This document shows, in pieces, positions 35,973 through 44,838 of a stretch of DNA of 64,000 bases (the stretch's first letter is position 1; each line of letters starts with the position of its first letter). The stretch is from Thalassia testudinum (lineage: Eukaryota > Streptophyta > Magnoliopsida > Alismatales > Hydrocharitaceae). A program made the translations under genes and the position numbers. The notes below the pieces were generated by a model. That model made no database searches, was not told where the DNA came from, and saw nothing but the letters and a program-made list of their open reading frames with translations. The DNA is taken from NCBI GenBank assembly GCA_037157565.1, contig JAZHRO010000063.1, positions 152,880,501 to 152,944,500 of the forward strand. The letters run 5' to 3'.

Positions 35973-36684
35973 CTTGAAGGATCTTCTTGATCTCCCGATT
36001 TGACAGTTCAGTCAATCCATTAGTATGGGGGTGATAAGGAGTCGAGATACAATGTGACACCATGTACTTTTTCATCAGGGACTGGAAGTGCACATTGGTG
36101 AAATGAGACTCATCATCGCTGGTGATGGTTTTTGGAACCCCAAATCTAGAAAAGATGTTCTCCTGAATGAATCGAAGAACAACTTTATGGTCACTTGTTC
36201 TAGTGGGGACGACTTCGATCCATTTAGAGATGTAATCAATAGCAAGTAAGATGTATTCGAAGCCGTTAGATCCTGGAAAGGGTCCCATGAAATCAATTCC
36301 CCAGATGTCAAAGATTTCACACATGATGATCGAATTCAAGGGCATCATATCTCGCGGGCACATGTTGCCGAGGGTCTGACAACAGGCACATGCCCTATGA
36401 TAGGATTGTGCATCTTTGAATATTGTGGGCCAAAAGAACCCACATTGGAGGATCTTTGCTATGCTTTTACACCCAATGTAATGGCCACCGCAGACCTGGT
36501 CATGACAGAATAAGATTATGTCGTTGACCTTGTCGTCGAGAATGCATCTCCGGATCACTTGGTCATTACTGATATGGAAAGGATATGGTTCTTCCCAGAC
36601 ATAATACTTGGCATCAGAAATCAGCTTGTCCCGCTTGGGGGTCGCCCAATCTGGTAGGACTTTCCCTATAACCAAGTAGTTCAC
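35973..36684 (-). pseudogene. Athila integrase, N-terminal and core part (element M)
   Basis: The minus-strand frame shows the zinc-binding HHCC region (FCHDQVCGGHYIGCKSIAKI, CACCQTLG) and the catalytic core DIWGIDFMGPFP, then ITSDDESHFTN (second Asp), then HCISTPYHPHTNGLTELSNREIKKIL (the third acidic residue, E, follows NGLTE). This is a nearly complete DDE integrase of Athila pol. It is interrupted by element C just after KILQVT and continues at 18422. Confidence 0.93.
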
Positions 36685-36696
36685 AATGTCAGCAAA

Positions 36697-37042
36697 TCAA
36701 GGAAGTCCATTAATGGCCAAGAGATGCTCATCCGGAAAGTGCTCGATAATAGGTCCGGATGGGTCAATGACCGAAGAAGGAAAGTGTGACAAATGGTCAG
36801 CTACCACATTCTGCTTTCTTGCCTTATTGCGAATTTCAAGATCAAATTCTTGCAACAGCAAGATCCAGTGGATTAATCTCGGCTTCACATCCTTCTTTAT
36901 GAGTAAGTGCCTCACTGTAGTGTGATCTGAGTATATGATGACATGGGAACCCAGAAGGTATGACTTGAATTTCTCCAAGCCAAATACTATAGCCAGCATC
37001 TCTTTCTCTGTAATAATGTAATTACGTTGAGCCTCATCCAAT
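36697..37042 (-). pseudogene. Athila RNase H (element M)
   Basis: The minus strand encodes LDEAQRNYIITEKEMLAIVFGLEKFKSYLLGSHVIIYSDHTTVRHLL: the RNase H core with the YTTTEKE-like Glu and the YSDH Asp. RHLLIKKDVKPRLIHWILLLQEFDLEI and NVVADHLSHFP follow. It degrades the RNA strand during reverse transcription. Its upstream part (KIKGKPVVIYYAS) lies at 42592-42640, beyond element H. Confidence 0.92.
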
Positions 37043-38783
37043 TGAAGGTTCTACCCTTGTACTAGGAGGGGTGAGATCAGCGTGACAAAAAAATGCGGAA
37101 TTGAAAATATATAAAGCAATCTCACAAAAATAAGCAATCACAAAATGTACACAAAGATTTTTAGGTGGAAACCCAAACCGGGTAAAAACCACCACCTAAC
37201 CCTCTCGAGTTAGGATTTTCCGATCAACCTAGTTGATCAAATCCACTAACCGAATCACTTTGAACGAGGGTGATTCAACCTCAATACAACCACGCTACAA
37301 GTACGAGGGTAGCATTCCTCAACCCCTTCTCTCCACGAGAAGGATTTTGTCCCACGAAGGAGACGGGAATTCGCAAAGCGAATACCCAACCAAAATACAA
37401 AGATAAAATAAAACAACAGTCCTATAGAGCCAACAAAATTAAACCTAGCTTCTATAGGAAATAGGAAACTCCCCTTTGCAAGGAGTGCATCGACGATGAC
37501 GTGGTGCGTGTGCCACGCGACGGTGCTACGTCGCTCTCGTTATCAACAGCGGGAGAGCGGGCACGCGAAGGCTTGATGCTCTCAAGAAAATGAAACTAGA
37601 GCTTGGAGAGCAAGGGCCTCAATTGGACACAAAAGAGTGGAACTAAGTTGCTTAGGTGTGTCTCTTGTTTCTCTTAGTGTGTATGTTGTGTGTTTTGTGT
37701 GTAAAGGCTCCCCTCTATTTATAGAGGCCTTAGGAAGGCTTTGGAAGGCTTGGAAAAGCTTCCATAGCCGTTGGGTGCAAAGCCCAAGCGAATCAGGCCG
37801 AAATCAGGACAATGATTGCATTTGACAGGGTTATCAGACGTCTAACTCTGGCATCAGACGTCTGGAAGGCCATTTTAAGACGTCTGATTTCAAGGTCAGA
37901 CGTCTGATTCTATGCGGGTTTCTCCCTGACTTGAATCAGATCTAAACAGGGTTTTTGTGCAAGTCCATCAGACGACATACAGGACGTCTGGCACTAAGTC
38001 TGGACGTCTGGAAACCTACTTTTACTATGGGAATTGATTTCCAAACGTTGCAACGGCTAGAAAATCTCTGAGAAGAGATTTTGGGTTAGCCGAGGCAAAA
38101 CGGTCATTTATCAGACGTCTGGTAAGTCCTATGGACGTCTGATAAGGCTCTAACGGTCATAATCTTGAGTGTTTTCCAAGGCAGCCAACGGTCCACTAAT
38201 TGGACGTCTGGCAAAGTCATCAGACGTCTCCTAAGACATCTGGTATAAGGTCTGGACGTCTGAATTCATCAGACAGAACTAACTATGTCCAGCCTAACAG
38301 TTATCAGACGTCTGAAACAACAGTCAGACGTCTTAAAATCCTTTATCAGACGTCTGATTCGTGAATTAGACGTCTGGAAAGTCTGGTTTAACCCTATATT
38401 GGTTTTCTAAGTGTTCTACAGAAAACCTACGTATCCTAGGGTTGTGCAGGTGTTCCTAGGACTACTGTTAGGGTTATTTGAGGCTCTTTAACATAATGCC
38501 TAAGGAAAATAAAGAGCAAGAAAATAAATACAAGAGATACATGAAAGGATAAAAAAGAATCTATCCTATTCTTCTTGTCTTCCATCTCCAATCTTTCGCT
38601 CCACGCAAACCTCCTCTATTTTCCGTCAAGCTCCTCCAATCCGTCCTGGATGCGAGCTCGAACTCCGTGTAAACACGTCGTCATTTGCAATTGACCTGAA
38701 ATCTAGGACTCAAATTGCAAATGTTAAATAACACGTGTTTTGTTATCATCAAAATAAATGATCGTGGTGCTCTAGCACCAACA
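37043..38783 (-). repeat. 3' LTR of element H
   Basis: 1741 bases; on the minus strand it runs TGTTGGTGCTAGAGC to GAACCTTCA. The TATA box is at 37716-37723 (minus, TATAAATA). Fifteen GACGTC motifs lie upstream of it at 37837-38374. Confidence 0.95.
37837..38374 (-). promoter_or_regulatory. Array of 15 GACGTC palindromes in U3 of H
   Basis: GACGTC occurs at 37837, 37857, 37879, 37899, 37983, 38003, 38114, 38134, 38203, 38223, 38255, 38307, 38327, 38349 and 38369. The usual context is tcaGACGTCTgg. Several pairs are spaced 20 bases apart, two helical turns. The array sits about 115-650 bases upstream of the minus-strand TATA box. GACGTC contains the ACGT core bound by plant bZIP factors, so this is a plausible enhancer. 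The 5' LTR has 14 copies (41665-42182). Confidence 0.8.
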
Positions 38784-39048
38784 ATCTCCCCCTTTTTGAT
38801 GATGACAAAACCGTAAATAATAATGCATAAAAAATCCTCCCCGTTTAATTGATTTTACATTTCCTATAACTCCCCCTTAAAACATGCTCTTCTATGAATT
38901 TATTTTAACAAAGGTGATATTCTCCCCCTTTTTGTAACAATGAGATAGCTATTATTTTTCTCCCCCTTTCTAAAGGAAATTTAGCTACCTTATATCTCCC
39001 CCTTAAAAATTGACAATTAGCTCATTAATTTTTGACTCCCCCTATCTA
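38784..39048 (-). other. Series of polypurine tracts upstream of the 3' LTR of H
   Basis: On the plus strand 'ctcccccttt' or close variants occur about six times (near 38786, 38873, 38922, 38961, 38996 and 39037). On the minus strand these are AAAGGGGGAG tracts. The one at 38785-38797 abuts the LTR and is the functional polypurine tract. Multiple tracts here fit a Sirevirus. Confidence 0.8.
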
Positions 39049-39090
39049 AATGCTACTGATAAAAAGATAGGGTAAAGGGTTTTACCTCAC

Positions 39091-40815
39091 CTACCATGGC
39101 CAATAAAATGGCCCGAATGGTGGTGGTGGATGCCACATCGGATGGGGCTCCCATCCGTAGCTTGGAGGCCCGGGCATTGGCGCCGGTCTCCAATCTGGTG
39201 GTCGACGTGCGGCGGGTCCGTCGTTTGTTCGCCGTCTCGTCGGTCTTCTTGTTCTCCTCCTTGGTCTACTCCTTAGTTCTCCTAACTTGAGTTGACCAGC
39301 CTTGAGTTTGTAGGTCCAGTCCTGTGTATTGTAGTTATCCCTGAATCCTACAAAACAAGATTCTAATTCTTTTTTCGGTATCCAAGTGGGCTTGGATCCG
39401 GATTTGTTAGAGGGTCTCCTTGATGGAGATCCTTTCTCAACCTTAGGGCTATAAAACTTGTCTACTTTGTTGATTAATTTGTTAGAATTTTCCCTAAGAC
39501 ATGCAATTTCTTTTTCTATAATGTTCATTTTAGTCTTTAAATCTGAAATTTCTAATTTTAGACTATTGTTTTCCTCAATCAATTTAGTATTTTCATTGAT
39601 GAGGTTATGATTATCTAATAATAGGTTATCATCCCTAGGACTAGCTTCTATGTCCTTAAGTTGTTTTTCTAACCTATCATTTTCATTTTTAAGAAAACTA
39701 AGGTTCTTTTTAATGCTTTTATTTTCTATCCTAAGTGATTTACTAATCTCAAAAAGTTCATTAAAAGCTTCTTGAAGATCGAGATTTACCTCGTCGTCGG
39801 AGTCGCTTCCGCTTTCACTGTCGCAGTTGCTTCCTCTGGCCATGAAACCAAAGCAAGCGGTTTCTTCTTCTTCTTCTTCTTCCTCCGAGCTGGAATCGTC
39901 CCAAGTGGCTTGGAACGCCTTCTTCTTAGATTTTTCCTTTTCCTTTTTCTTCTCCTTTTTGAGAAGAGGGCACTCTGGTCGTAGGTGCCCTTTCTCGTTG
40001 CAATGGTAGCAACGTCTCGGGCTTTCCTTCTCCTTTTTCTCTTTATTTAATTCCCTACAAAACTGGGAAAAATTTTTAAGTAAAATTCTAAAGTCTTCGT
40101 CGTCGGAACTTACCTCGCTATCCGACGCGGCTTTGAAGGCGAGAGTCTTCTTTAGTTTAGGCTCCGGTGTATCCTTCTTCTTCTGCTTCAACTTAGTCTC
40201 GTAGGCCATCAGATTGCCTAGGAGATCTTCCATGTTGAGCTCCTCCATTTCGTTCGCCTCTTCGATGGCGGTGACTTTCTGTTCCCATTCCGGTCCAAGG
40301 GAACGAAGAAGCTTCCCTTGAAGCTCCCCCTTGATGAAAGTCTTCCCTAAAGCTTTCAAGTTATTTACTATGAGAGTGAACCTAGTGTTCATCTCACTTA
40401 AAGTTTCGTTAGTTTTCATAGAAAAAGCCTCAAATTCTTGTGAAAGTAAATTGAGCTTAGAAGTTTTTACCTTAGAGGTACCTTCATGAGTTACCTCGAG
40501 TGTGTGCCAGATCTCGTATGCGGTGGCGCATTGCGAGATTCTGTTGAACTCCTCCGGGCTGAGCGCGCAATACAACGCGTTCATTGTTTTCGCGTTGAGA
40601 GAGAGCTCCCGGATCTGCTGCTGCGAGTATCCTCTGGCGGGTTTCTCTGGGATGTCGAAGGGGGTCTCGCACCTGGCCCAGACTGTGAAGTCGGTGGCTT
40701 GAAGCCACGTCTTCATCCGCAACTTCCAGTAGGTGTAGTTGTTCCCATCAAAGTAGGGCGGACGGGTTGTGGACTGCCCCTCGGAAATCCTGCTTGTGGA
40801 ACAGCTTCCCTCCAT
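39091..40815 (-). CDS. gag: Gag polyprotein of element H (574 aa, intact)
   Basis: Structural protein of the retrotransposon particle. Residues about 20-200 form the copia gag core (RPPYFDGNNYTYWKLRMKTWL, then EIWHTLEVTHEGTSKVK, then FTLIVNNLKALG). A single CCHC zinc knuckle is at 269-282 (CYHCNEKGHLRPEC) in a Lys-rich setting. Residues 305-345 are Glu/Asp/Ser-rich. Residues 345-450 have a heptad pattern typical of a coiled coil. Residues 515-530 are Arg-rich and the last 35 are Pro/Trp-rich. The frame stops at 39091 with no protease or pol after it, so the element cannot move alone. The start is the first ATG after the primer site. This is the only long intact frame in the window. Confidence 0.93.
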   Translation of the reverse strand: MEGSCSTSRISEGQSTTRPPYFDGNNYTYWKLRMKTWLQATDFTVWARCETPFDIPEKPARGYSQQQIRELSLNAKTMNALYCALSPEEFNRISQCATAYEIWHTLEVTHEGTSKVKTSKLNLLSQEFEAFSMKTNETLSEMNTRFTLIVNNLKALGKTFIKGELQGKLLRSLGPEWEQKVTAIEEANEMEELNMEDLLGNLMAYETKLKQKKKDTPEPKLKKTLAFKAASDSEVSSDDEDFRILLKNFSQFCRELNKEKKEKESPRRCYHCNEKGHLRPECPLLKKEKKKEKEKSKKKAFQATWDDSSSEEEEEEEETACFGFMARGSNCDSESGSDSDDEVNLDLQEAFNELFEISKSLRIENKSIKKNLSFLKNENDRLEKQLKDIEASPRDDNLLLDNHNLINENTKLIEENNSLKLEISDLKTKMNIIEKEIACLRENSNKLINKVDKFYSPKVEKGSPSRRPSNKSGSKPTWIPKKELESCFVGFRDNYNTQDWTYKLKAGQLKLGELRSRPRRRTRRPTRRRTNDGPAARRPPDWRPAPMPGPPSYGWEPHPMWHPPPPFGPFYWPW

Positions 40816-40856
40816 GTGATCTTTCCGCGGATGTTACTCCTGTCGGCGGAAAACCT

Positions 40857-40868
40857 GCTCTGATACCA
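40857..40868 (-). other. Primer-binding site of element H (initiator tRNA-Met)
   Basis: On the minus strand TGGTATCAGAGC, two bases from the 5' LTR end, is the standard plant copia primer site complementary to the 3' end of initiator tRNA-Met. Confidence 0.93.
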
Positions 40869-40870
40869 AT

Positions 40871-42591
40871 TGAAGGTTCTACCCTTGTACTAGGAGGGGT
40901 GAGATCAGCGTGACAAAAAAATGCGGAATTGAAAATATATAAAGCAATCTCACAAAAATAAGCAATCACAAAATGTACACAAAGATTTTTAGGTGGAAAC
41001 CCAAACCGGGTAAAAACCACCACCTAACCCTCTCGAGTTAGGATTTTCTGATCAACCTAGTTGATCAAATCCACTAACCGAATCACTTTGAACGAGGGTG
41101 ATTCAACCTCAATACAACCACGCTACAAGTACGAGGGTAGCGTTCCTCAACCCCTTCTCTCCACGAGAAGGATTTTGTCCCACGAAGGAGACGGGAATTC
41201 GCAAAGCGAATACCCAACCAAAATACAAAGATAAAATAAAACAACAGTCCTATAGAGCCAACAAAATTAAACCTAGCTTCTATAGGAAATAGGAAACTCC
41301 CCTTTGCAAGGAATGCGTCGACGATGACGCGGTGCGTGTGCCACGCGACGGCGCTACGTCGCTCTCGTTATCAACAGCGGGAGAGCAGGCGCGCGAAGGC
41401 TTGATGCTCTCAAGAGAATGAAACTAGAGCTTGGAGAGCAAGGGCCTCAATTGGACACAAAAGAGTGGAACTAAGTTGCTTAGGTGTGTCTCTTGTTTCT
41501 CTTAGTGTGTATGTTGTGTGTTCTGTGTGTAAAGGCTCCCCTCTATTTATAGAGGCCTTAGGAAGGCTTTGGAAGGCTTGGAAAAGCTTCCATAGCCGTT
41601 GGGTGCAAAGCCCAAGAGAATCAGGCCGAAATCAGGACAATGATTGCATTTGACAGGGTTATCAGACGTCTAACTCTGGCATCAGACGTCTGGAAGGCCA
41701 TTTTAAGACGTCTGATTTCAAGGTCAGACGTCTGATTCTATGCGGGTTTCTCCCTGACTTGAATCAGATCTAAACAGGGTTTTTGTGCAAGTCCATCAGA
41801 CGACATACAGGACGTCTGGAAACCTACTTTTACTGTGGGAATTGATTTCCAAACGTTGCAACGGCTAGAAAATCTCTGAGAATAGATTTTGGGTTAGCCG
41901 AGGCAAAACGGTCATTTATCAGACGTCTGGTAAGTCCTATGGACGTCTGATAAGGCTCTAACGGTCATAATCTTGAGTGTTTTCCAAGGCAGCCAACGGT
42001 CCACTAATTGGACGTCTGGCAAAGTCATCAGACGTCTCCTAAGACATCTGGTATAAGGTCTGGACGTCTGAATTCATCAGACAGAACTAACTATGTCCAG
42101 CCTAACAGTTATCAGACGTCTGAAACAACAGTCAGACGTCTTAAAATCCTTTATCAGACGTCTGATTCGTGAATTAGACGTCTGGAAAGTCTGTTTTAAC
42201 CCTATATTGGTTTTCTAAGTGTTCTACAGAAAACCTACGTATCCTAGGGTTGTGCAGGTGTTCCTAGGACTACTGTTAGGGTTCTTTGAGGCTCTTTAAC
42301 ATAATGCCTAAGGAAAATAAAGAGCAAGAAAATAAATACAAGAGATACATGAAAGGATAAAAAAGAATCTATCCTATTCTTCTTGTCTTCCATCTCCAAT
42401 CTTTCGCTCCACGCGAACCTCCTCTATTTTCCGTCAAGCTCCTCCAATCCGTCCTGGATGCGAGCTCGAACTCCGTCTAAACACGTCCTCATTTGCAATT
42501 GACCTGAAATCTAGGACTCAAATTGCAAATGTTAAATAACACGTGTTTTGTTATCATCAAAATAAATGATCGTGGTGCTCTAGCACCAACA
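40871..42591 (-). repeat. 5' LTR of element H
   Basis: 1721 bases, the same ends as 37043-38783. The TATA box is at 41544-41551 (minus). It lacks exactly 20 bases between two adjacent GACGTCTGG repeats (junction near 41811-41822), which explains the whole length difference from the 3' LTR. Confidence 0.95.
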
Positions 42592-43735
42592 ACTGGCATA
42601 ATATATCACCACTGGTTTCCCTTTGATTTTCTGACCCAGCACCACTCCTACCACGTAGTCAAACACATCGCACATGATCTCAAAGGGTTGAGACCAGTCA
42701 AGAGATTGCAGGATTGGTGCTTAGGTGACTTGGTCACACAAGATCTCAAATGCGTGAATGCATTCACTAGATATCTCAAAAGGTGTGTCCTTTGAGAGGA
42801 GATTCGTTAAGAGGCGTGCGATCTTAGAGAAATCAGGTATGAATCGACGATAAAATCCAACATGCCCCAGGAATGATCTGATGTTTTTGACCGAGTTAGG
42901 CACAAGTAGTTTGGAAATCAGATTCACCTTAGCCCGGTCAACCTGGATACCTCTCTCAGAGACAAGATGTCCAAGAATGAACGATGCCTTCATGAACCAT
43001 GAAGTGGCTCTTTTCCTAGGAGAGACCCAGGTTCACTTCAATGCATCTTTTAAGGATCTGGACCAAATGCAGGAGGCATTCATCAAAAGATTCACCAAAT
43101 ACCAAGAAGTCATCCATGAAGACCTCAAGGTAATTACCTACCATATTGGAGAATATGGCTAGCATGCATCGCTGAAAGGTCGCAAGTTCATTACATAACC
43201 TGAATGGCATCCTGCGGAACGCGTACATATCGTAGGGGCAGGTAAAAGGTGGTCTTTTCTTGATCGTCTGGATGAATTGCCACCTGATTATATCCGGAGT
43301 AACCATCCAAGAAGCAAAAAAACCAATTTCCCACCAGTTTCTCGAGAATCTAGTCAATGAACGGAAGCGGGAAATGATCTTTCTTCGTGGAGGCATTCAA
43401 TTTTCGATAGTCTATACAGACCCTCCATGAATTTGCAATGCGGGTCGGGATGGTCTCTCAAGATTCAGTCATGATAATGGTGAGCCTTGCCTTCTTAGGC
43501 ACAACCTGGATCGGGCTCACCCAGTGGCTATCAGAGATTGGGTAGATAATACCAGCATCTAACCACTTGATGATCTCTTTCTTCACGACCTCCGGTAGAT
43601 TCAGATTGAGTCTTTTCCGTATTTCTTGAGGTGGTCGTAAGCCCTCTTCAATGTAGATACGGTGTGTGCAATAAGAAGGACTGATACTAGTTAGATCATC
43701 AAGAGTCCATCTGATGGTTCTTCGATGCTACTAGA
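42592..43735 (-). pseudogene. Athila reverse transcriptase (element M)
   Basis: The minus strand shows the RT domain in pieces: LDAGIIYPISDSHWVSPIQVVPKK, then FTCPYDMYAFRRMPFRLCNE, the catalytic VFMDDFLVFGE (43016-43396), then LGHLVSERGIQVDRAKV...IRSFLGHVGFYRRFIPDFS (42721-42993). Frameshifts near 43330 and 43000 and stops break it. It copies RNA into DNA. At 42592 it is cut within KPVVIYYAS by element H and resumes as RNase H at 37042. Confidence 0.92.
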
Positions 43736-44129
43736 GAATAAAAATTAGCTTTGTTTCCTGATCAGATGTGAGTTGAGAATTGATAATCATAGGAAACGTT
43801 TAATTGGAACCCAAAAATACATACTTTAGATGATCTAGGAGGGGTTTCAACTCCATAACCAGGTTATCAGCAATGGGTGGCGGTTCAGGATGGGCCTCAT
43901 AAGATAAAGTGGGAGCTAAGGGTGAATCTAGATCAGCTTTAGGCTCCTCTATCTGTAGGTTAGAATTCTTTAGGGGTTGAGGATCAGAAATAATCGGGTC
44001 TTCCTCTACAAGTGGATCCTCAACCATAGAACTAATGTCACATACTTCATCGATTACCTCGCAGTTTATTCCTTTCTTGGCCTTGAAGATATCAATCTTT
44101 AATGTCTGGTTCCTGAATTTTAACTCGAT
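43736..44129 (-). pseudogene. Athila protease-RT linker (element M)
   Basis: The minus strand encodes ELKPLLDHLKYVFLGSN, then WTLDDLTSISPSYCTHRI, the conserved entry to Athila RT, preceded by a Pro/Glu-rich stretch (43800-44027). It contains stops. Confidence 0.8.
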
Positions 44130-44804
44130 CTAGCCCTCTTCACAAATGATATTTGCCCTAGTTGTGGCTAGCAATAGTCTCCCTAAAATGATCGATGTGT
44201 TCTTTAGATTTTCAGGAGTATCAATGTCTAACACTATGAAGTCCACCAAAAAATAGAAATCACGGATCCATACAAGAACAACCTTGAGAATTCCTCTAGG
44301 TGACTTGATTGATTGATCTGCTAACTGCAAAGTTACCTCAGTCAGTTTGAGCTCAGTTTCCTCGAAATGGTCTAGTAGGGATGTAGGTCTCAAATTTATG
44401 GTGGCTCCTAAATCCAACAATGCTCGATCAAATTCTAGATCATCGATTTTGTAGGAGATCAAATGGGTGCCAGGATCTTTTGCTTTTTGCGAGAGTTTGA
44501 TCAAGATGATCGAGCTGACTTGCTCAAACAATATGATCGGACTCCCGTCTTTGCTTCGCGGCTTACACTTAGGCATACATAAATCCTTCAGAAATCTCAT
44601 GTAAGTAGGTACATGGCGGATTGCATCCATCAAGGGGATATTTATCTGGATTTGCTCAAAGAGCTTGACCAGATCTTCCTCAAGTCCCACTGGTTTGGGT
44701 TTCCTCTTTCGTTTAGTCAAGGCCTCAAGAAATGGAACCTCTGTAGGTTCCTTTAGGATTAGTTTAGGTTCTAGATCTAGGATAGGGGTGTCCCAGATAA
44801 CCAA
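44130..44804 (-). pseudogene. Athila gag C-terminus and aspartic protease (element M)
   Basis: 224 codons open on the minus strand: FLEALTKRKRKPKPVGLEED, INIPLMDAIRHVPTYMRFLKDLC, then the protease core FDRALLDLGATINLRPTSLL, LADQSIKSPRGIL and ILGRLLLATTRANIICEEG. The DLGAT motif provides the catalytic Asp. The protease processes the gag-pol polyprotein. The frame is well kept although the rest of M is broken. Confidence 0.92.
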
Positions 44805-44838
44805 CCTAGGGTTAGGCTCTAAACTACCAGGTTGAGAG

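Larger units (their letters stand above)
37043..42591 (-). mobile_element. Element H: gag-only copia (Sirevirus-like) retrotransposon
   Basis: LTRs at 40871-42591 (5') and 37043-38783 (3') flank a 2.1-kb interior. It has an initiator-tRNA-Met primer site (40857-40868), one intact gag frame, several polypurine tracts and no protease, integrase or RT. LTRs starting TGTTGG, a gag with a coiled coil, multiple polypurine tracts and palindrome-rich U3 regions are, to my knowledge, Sirevirus hallmarks. The LTRs differ by about 18 substitutions and one 20-base deletion, about 1%, so this is the youngest insertion here whose LTRs I compared. Flanking 5-mers (CCAAT and ACTGG) do not form a TSD. Confidence 0.9.

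Noticed and set aside
37837..38374. CRISPR-like array
   Set aside because: Repeat unit is a 6-10-base palindrome with variable spacing inside an LTR of a plant retrotransposon; no repeat-spacer regularity.
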